Shown: one piece after another, positions 40,768 to 41,505 of the stretch | Layout of the letters: each line of letters begins with the position of its first letter | Numbering within the stretch: position 1 is the first letter of the stretch | Assembly: GCA_964423865.1 (NCBI GenBank) | Contig: CAYRGN010000031.1 | Location: 1-41,505, forward strand | Source of the DNA: Leadbetterella sp964423865 | GTDB taxonomy: Bacteria; Bacteroidota; Bacteroidia; Cytophagales; Spirosomataceae | Direction of reading: 5' to 3' | Length of the DNA: 41,505 nt | The notes under the pieces: model-generated | What the model saw: only the letters and a program-made list of their open reading frames with translations | Databases searched by the model: none | Told to the model about the DNA's origin: nothing | Translations under genes and position numbers: made by a program

Positions 40768-41337
40768 TTGGAAGCAAAGGTAAATGAAAAAATCATATTG
40801 GGGATAGATCCGGGTACAAGAGTGATGGGGTACGGGATTATCGAAGTAAAAAACTCCCAATTGCGGATTATCCAGTACGGGGTTTTGCGCCTGGAGAAGT
40901 TGGGTTCGCACGAATTGAAGCTGAAGCGGATTTTCGAGCGTATTACGCAGCTCATTACCGAATACCTGCCGGACGAAATGGCCATTGAGGCTCCTTTTTA
41001 CGGAGAAAATGTGCAGTCGATGCTCAAGTTGGGGCGTGCACAGGGGGTAGCGATGGCGGCGGCCCTGGCGCGGGATGTGAACATTGTGGAATACCTGCCC
41101 AAGAAAGTAAAGCAGAGTGTGACGGGCAACGGCAATGCCACCAAAGAGCAGGTAGCCTATATGCTGGAGAAGCTCTTCAACCAGACCCTGGAAAAGAAAT
41201 TTTACGATGCCACCGATGCCCTGGCGGTGGGAGTATGTCATTTTATGCATGCCGGTACCAAGGCCTTAACGGGCAACGGTTCGAAGAAATCGGGCTGGTC
41301 TGCATTTTTGTCTGAAAACCCCGGAAGAATTAAATAG
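40768..41337 (+). CDS. ruvC: Holliday junction resolvase RuvC
   Basis: This 189-residue protein is RuvC, which cleaves Holliday junctions with RuvAB. The RNase-H-fold acidic residues are Asp14 (LGIDPGT), Glu74 (AIEAPFYGEN), and the Asp147/Asp150 pair (YDATDALAVGVCH). The start is a TTG; the only nearby ATG (40784) is out of frame, and family members begin close to the first strand, so TTG is favoured. It is head-to-head with the flippase-like gene. Confidence 0.95.
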   Translation: MEAKVNEKIILGIDPGTRVMGYGIIEVKNSQLRIIQYGVLRLEKLGSHELKLKRIFERITQLITEYLPDEMAIEAPFYGENVQSMLKLGRAQGVAMAAALARDVNIVEYLPKKVKQSVTGNGNATKEQVAYMLEKLFNQTLEKKFYDATDALAVGVCHFMHAGTKALTGNGSKKSGWSAFLSENPGRIK

Positions 41338-41410
41338 TTTATTGCCAAATTCTTAAGCAGAACAGGGTAGAAATTTCAGAAAAATATCTTAAAAATATAG
41401 GGATGAAGTT

Positions 41411-41440
41411 TTGCTAAAATCCAAAAAGGACCTATATTTG
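41411..41440 (+). promoter_or_regulatory. Consensus Bacteroidota promoter for tRNA-Ser
   Basis: TTG (41411-41413, within TTTTG) is followed after 19 bases by TATATTTG (41433-41440). This is a full match to the -33/-7 consensus, placed 11 bases before the tRNA 5' end. It is the best promoter in the window. Confidence 0.7.
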
Positions 41441-41451
41441 CAAACCTTTTC

Positions 41452-41505
41452 GGAGAGATGGGTGAGTGGCTGAAACCACCAGTTTGCTAAACTGACGTAC
41501 TGGAA
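41452..41505 (+). tRNA. tRNA-Ser (GCU), 5' part only
   Basis: The acceptor 5' strand GGAGAGA begins at 41452, followed by the D arm (GGTGAGTGGCTGAAACC) and an anticodon arm with loop TTGCTAA, giving anticodon GCU for AGC/AGU codons. The variable arm begins before the window ends, so the gene is cut at the right edge. The long variable arm expected of tRNA-Ser is only partly visible. Confidence 0.85.

Overview
The window looks like a chromosomal segment of a Bacteroidota bacterium, probably of the Cytophagales type (the order is inferred, not proven). Three things point there. The gene content is typical: a DUF2723/GT117-type protein, a SatD-DUF3307 pair, a Bacteroidota-style NosZ and a half-length Ppx/GppA. 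Shine-Dalgarno sequences are mostly absent. Several intergenic regions carry the Bacteroidota -7 promoter motif TAnnTTTG. The DNA is densely coding with many 4-base ATGA overlaps. It ends in the 5' part of a tRNA-Ser(GCU). No phage, transposase or CRISPR array was seen.

Layout. 1-3.7 kb, minus strand: a RecD-like helicase, a small membrane protein, a succinate-semialdehyde-type aldehyde dehydrogenase and an Rrf2 regulator, preceded by a heptanucleotide tandem repeat. 3.8-6 kb, plus strand: an RsmB-type rRNA methyltransferase and a 2-hydroxyacid dehydrogenase, separated by a second heptamer repeat. 6-12.2 kb, minus strand: surface-glycan genes (GT4, a Wzy/WaaL-like membrane protein, a 995-residue DUF2723 protein) and a deoxynucleoside kinase. 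12.3-18.4 kb: surE, a Nudix hydrolase, a sulfur operon (TauE-like exporter plus CstB-like persulfide dioxygenase-rhodanese), then Ppx/GppA and an NFACT (RqcH-like) protein. 18.5-19.5 kb: a Xre-RES toxin-antitoxin pair with operator-like repeats. 19.9-25.8 kb: an aromatic amino acid hydroxylase with a long C-terminal extension, an SDR, an M16 peptidase, ispF, dapA and a PAP2 phosphatase. 25.8-30.1 kb: an ALDH7-type dehydrogenase with a long, foldable leader, then satD-DUF3307 preceded by four 28-bp palindromic repeats, then a zinc phospholipase C/S1-P1-like protein.

30.2-37.5 kb is a complete minus-strand nitrous oxide reductase operon of the Sec-dependent (clade II) type: c-type cytochrome lipoprotein, nosZ (lipoprotein), a small membrane protein, nosL, nosD, nosF, a polytopic NnrS-like protein and nosY. 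It is divergent from an Rrf2 regulator with three NsrR/IscR-like cysteines. No nitrite or NO reductase genes are in the window. 38.1-40.8 kb is a three-gene glycan unit (flippase-like protein, GT2, NodB deacetylase), followed by ruvC and the tRNA.

The most interesting items are the SatD locus (a cyclase-like fold plus HTH, with a four-fold operator array), the structured leader upstream of the ALDH7 gene, and the nos operon with its embedded NnrS-like protein.
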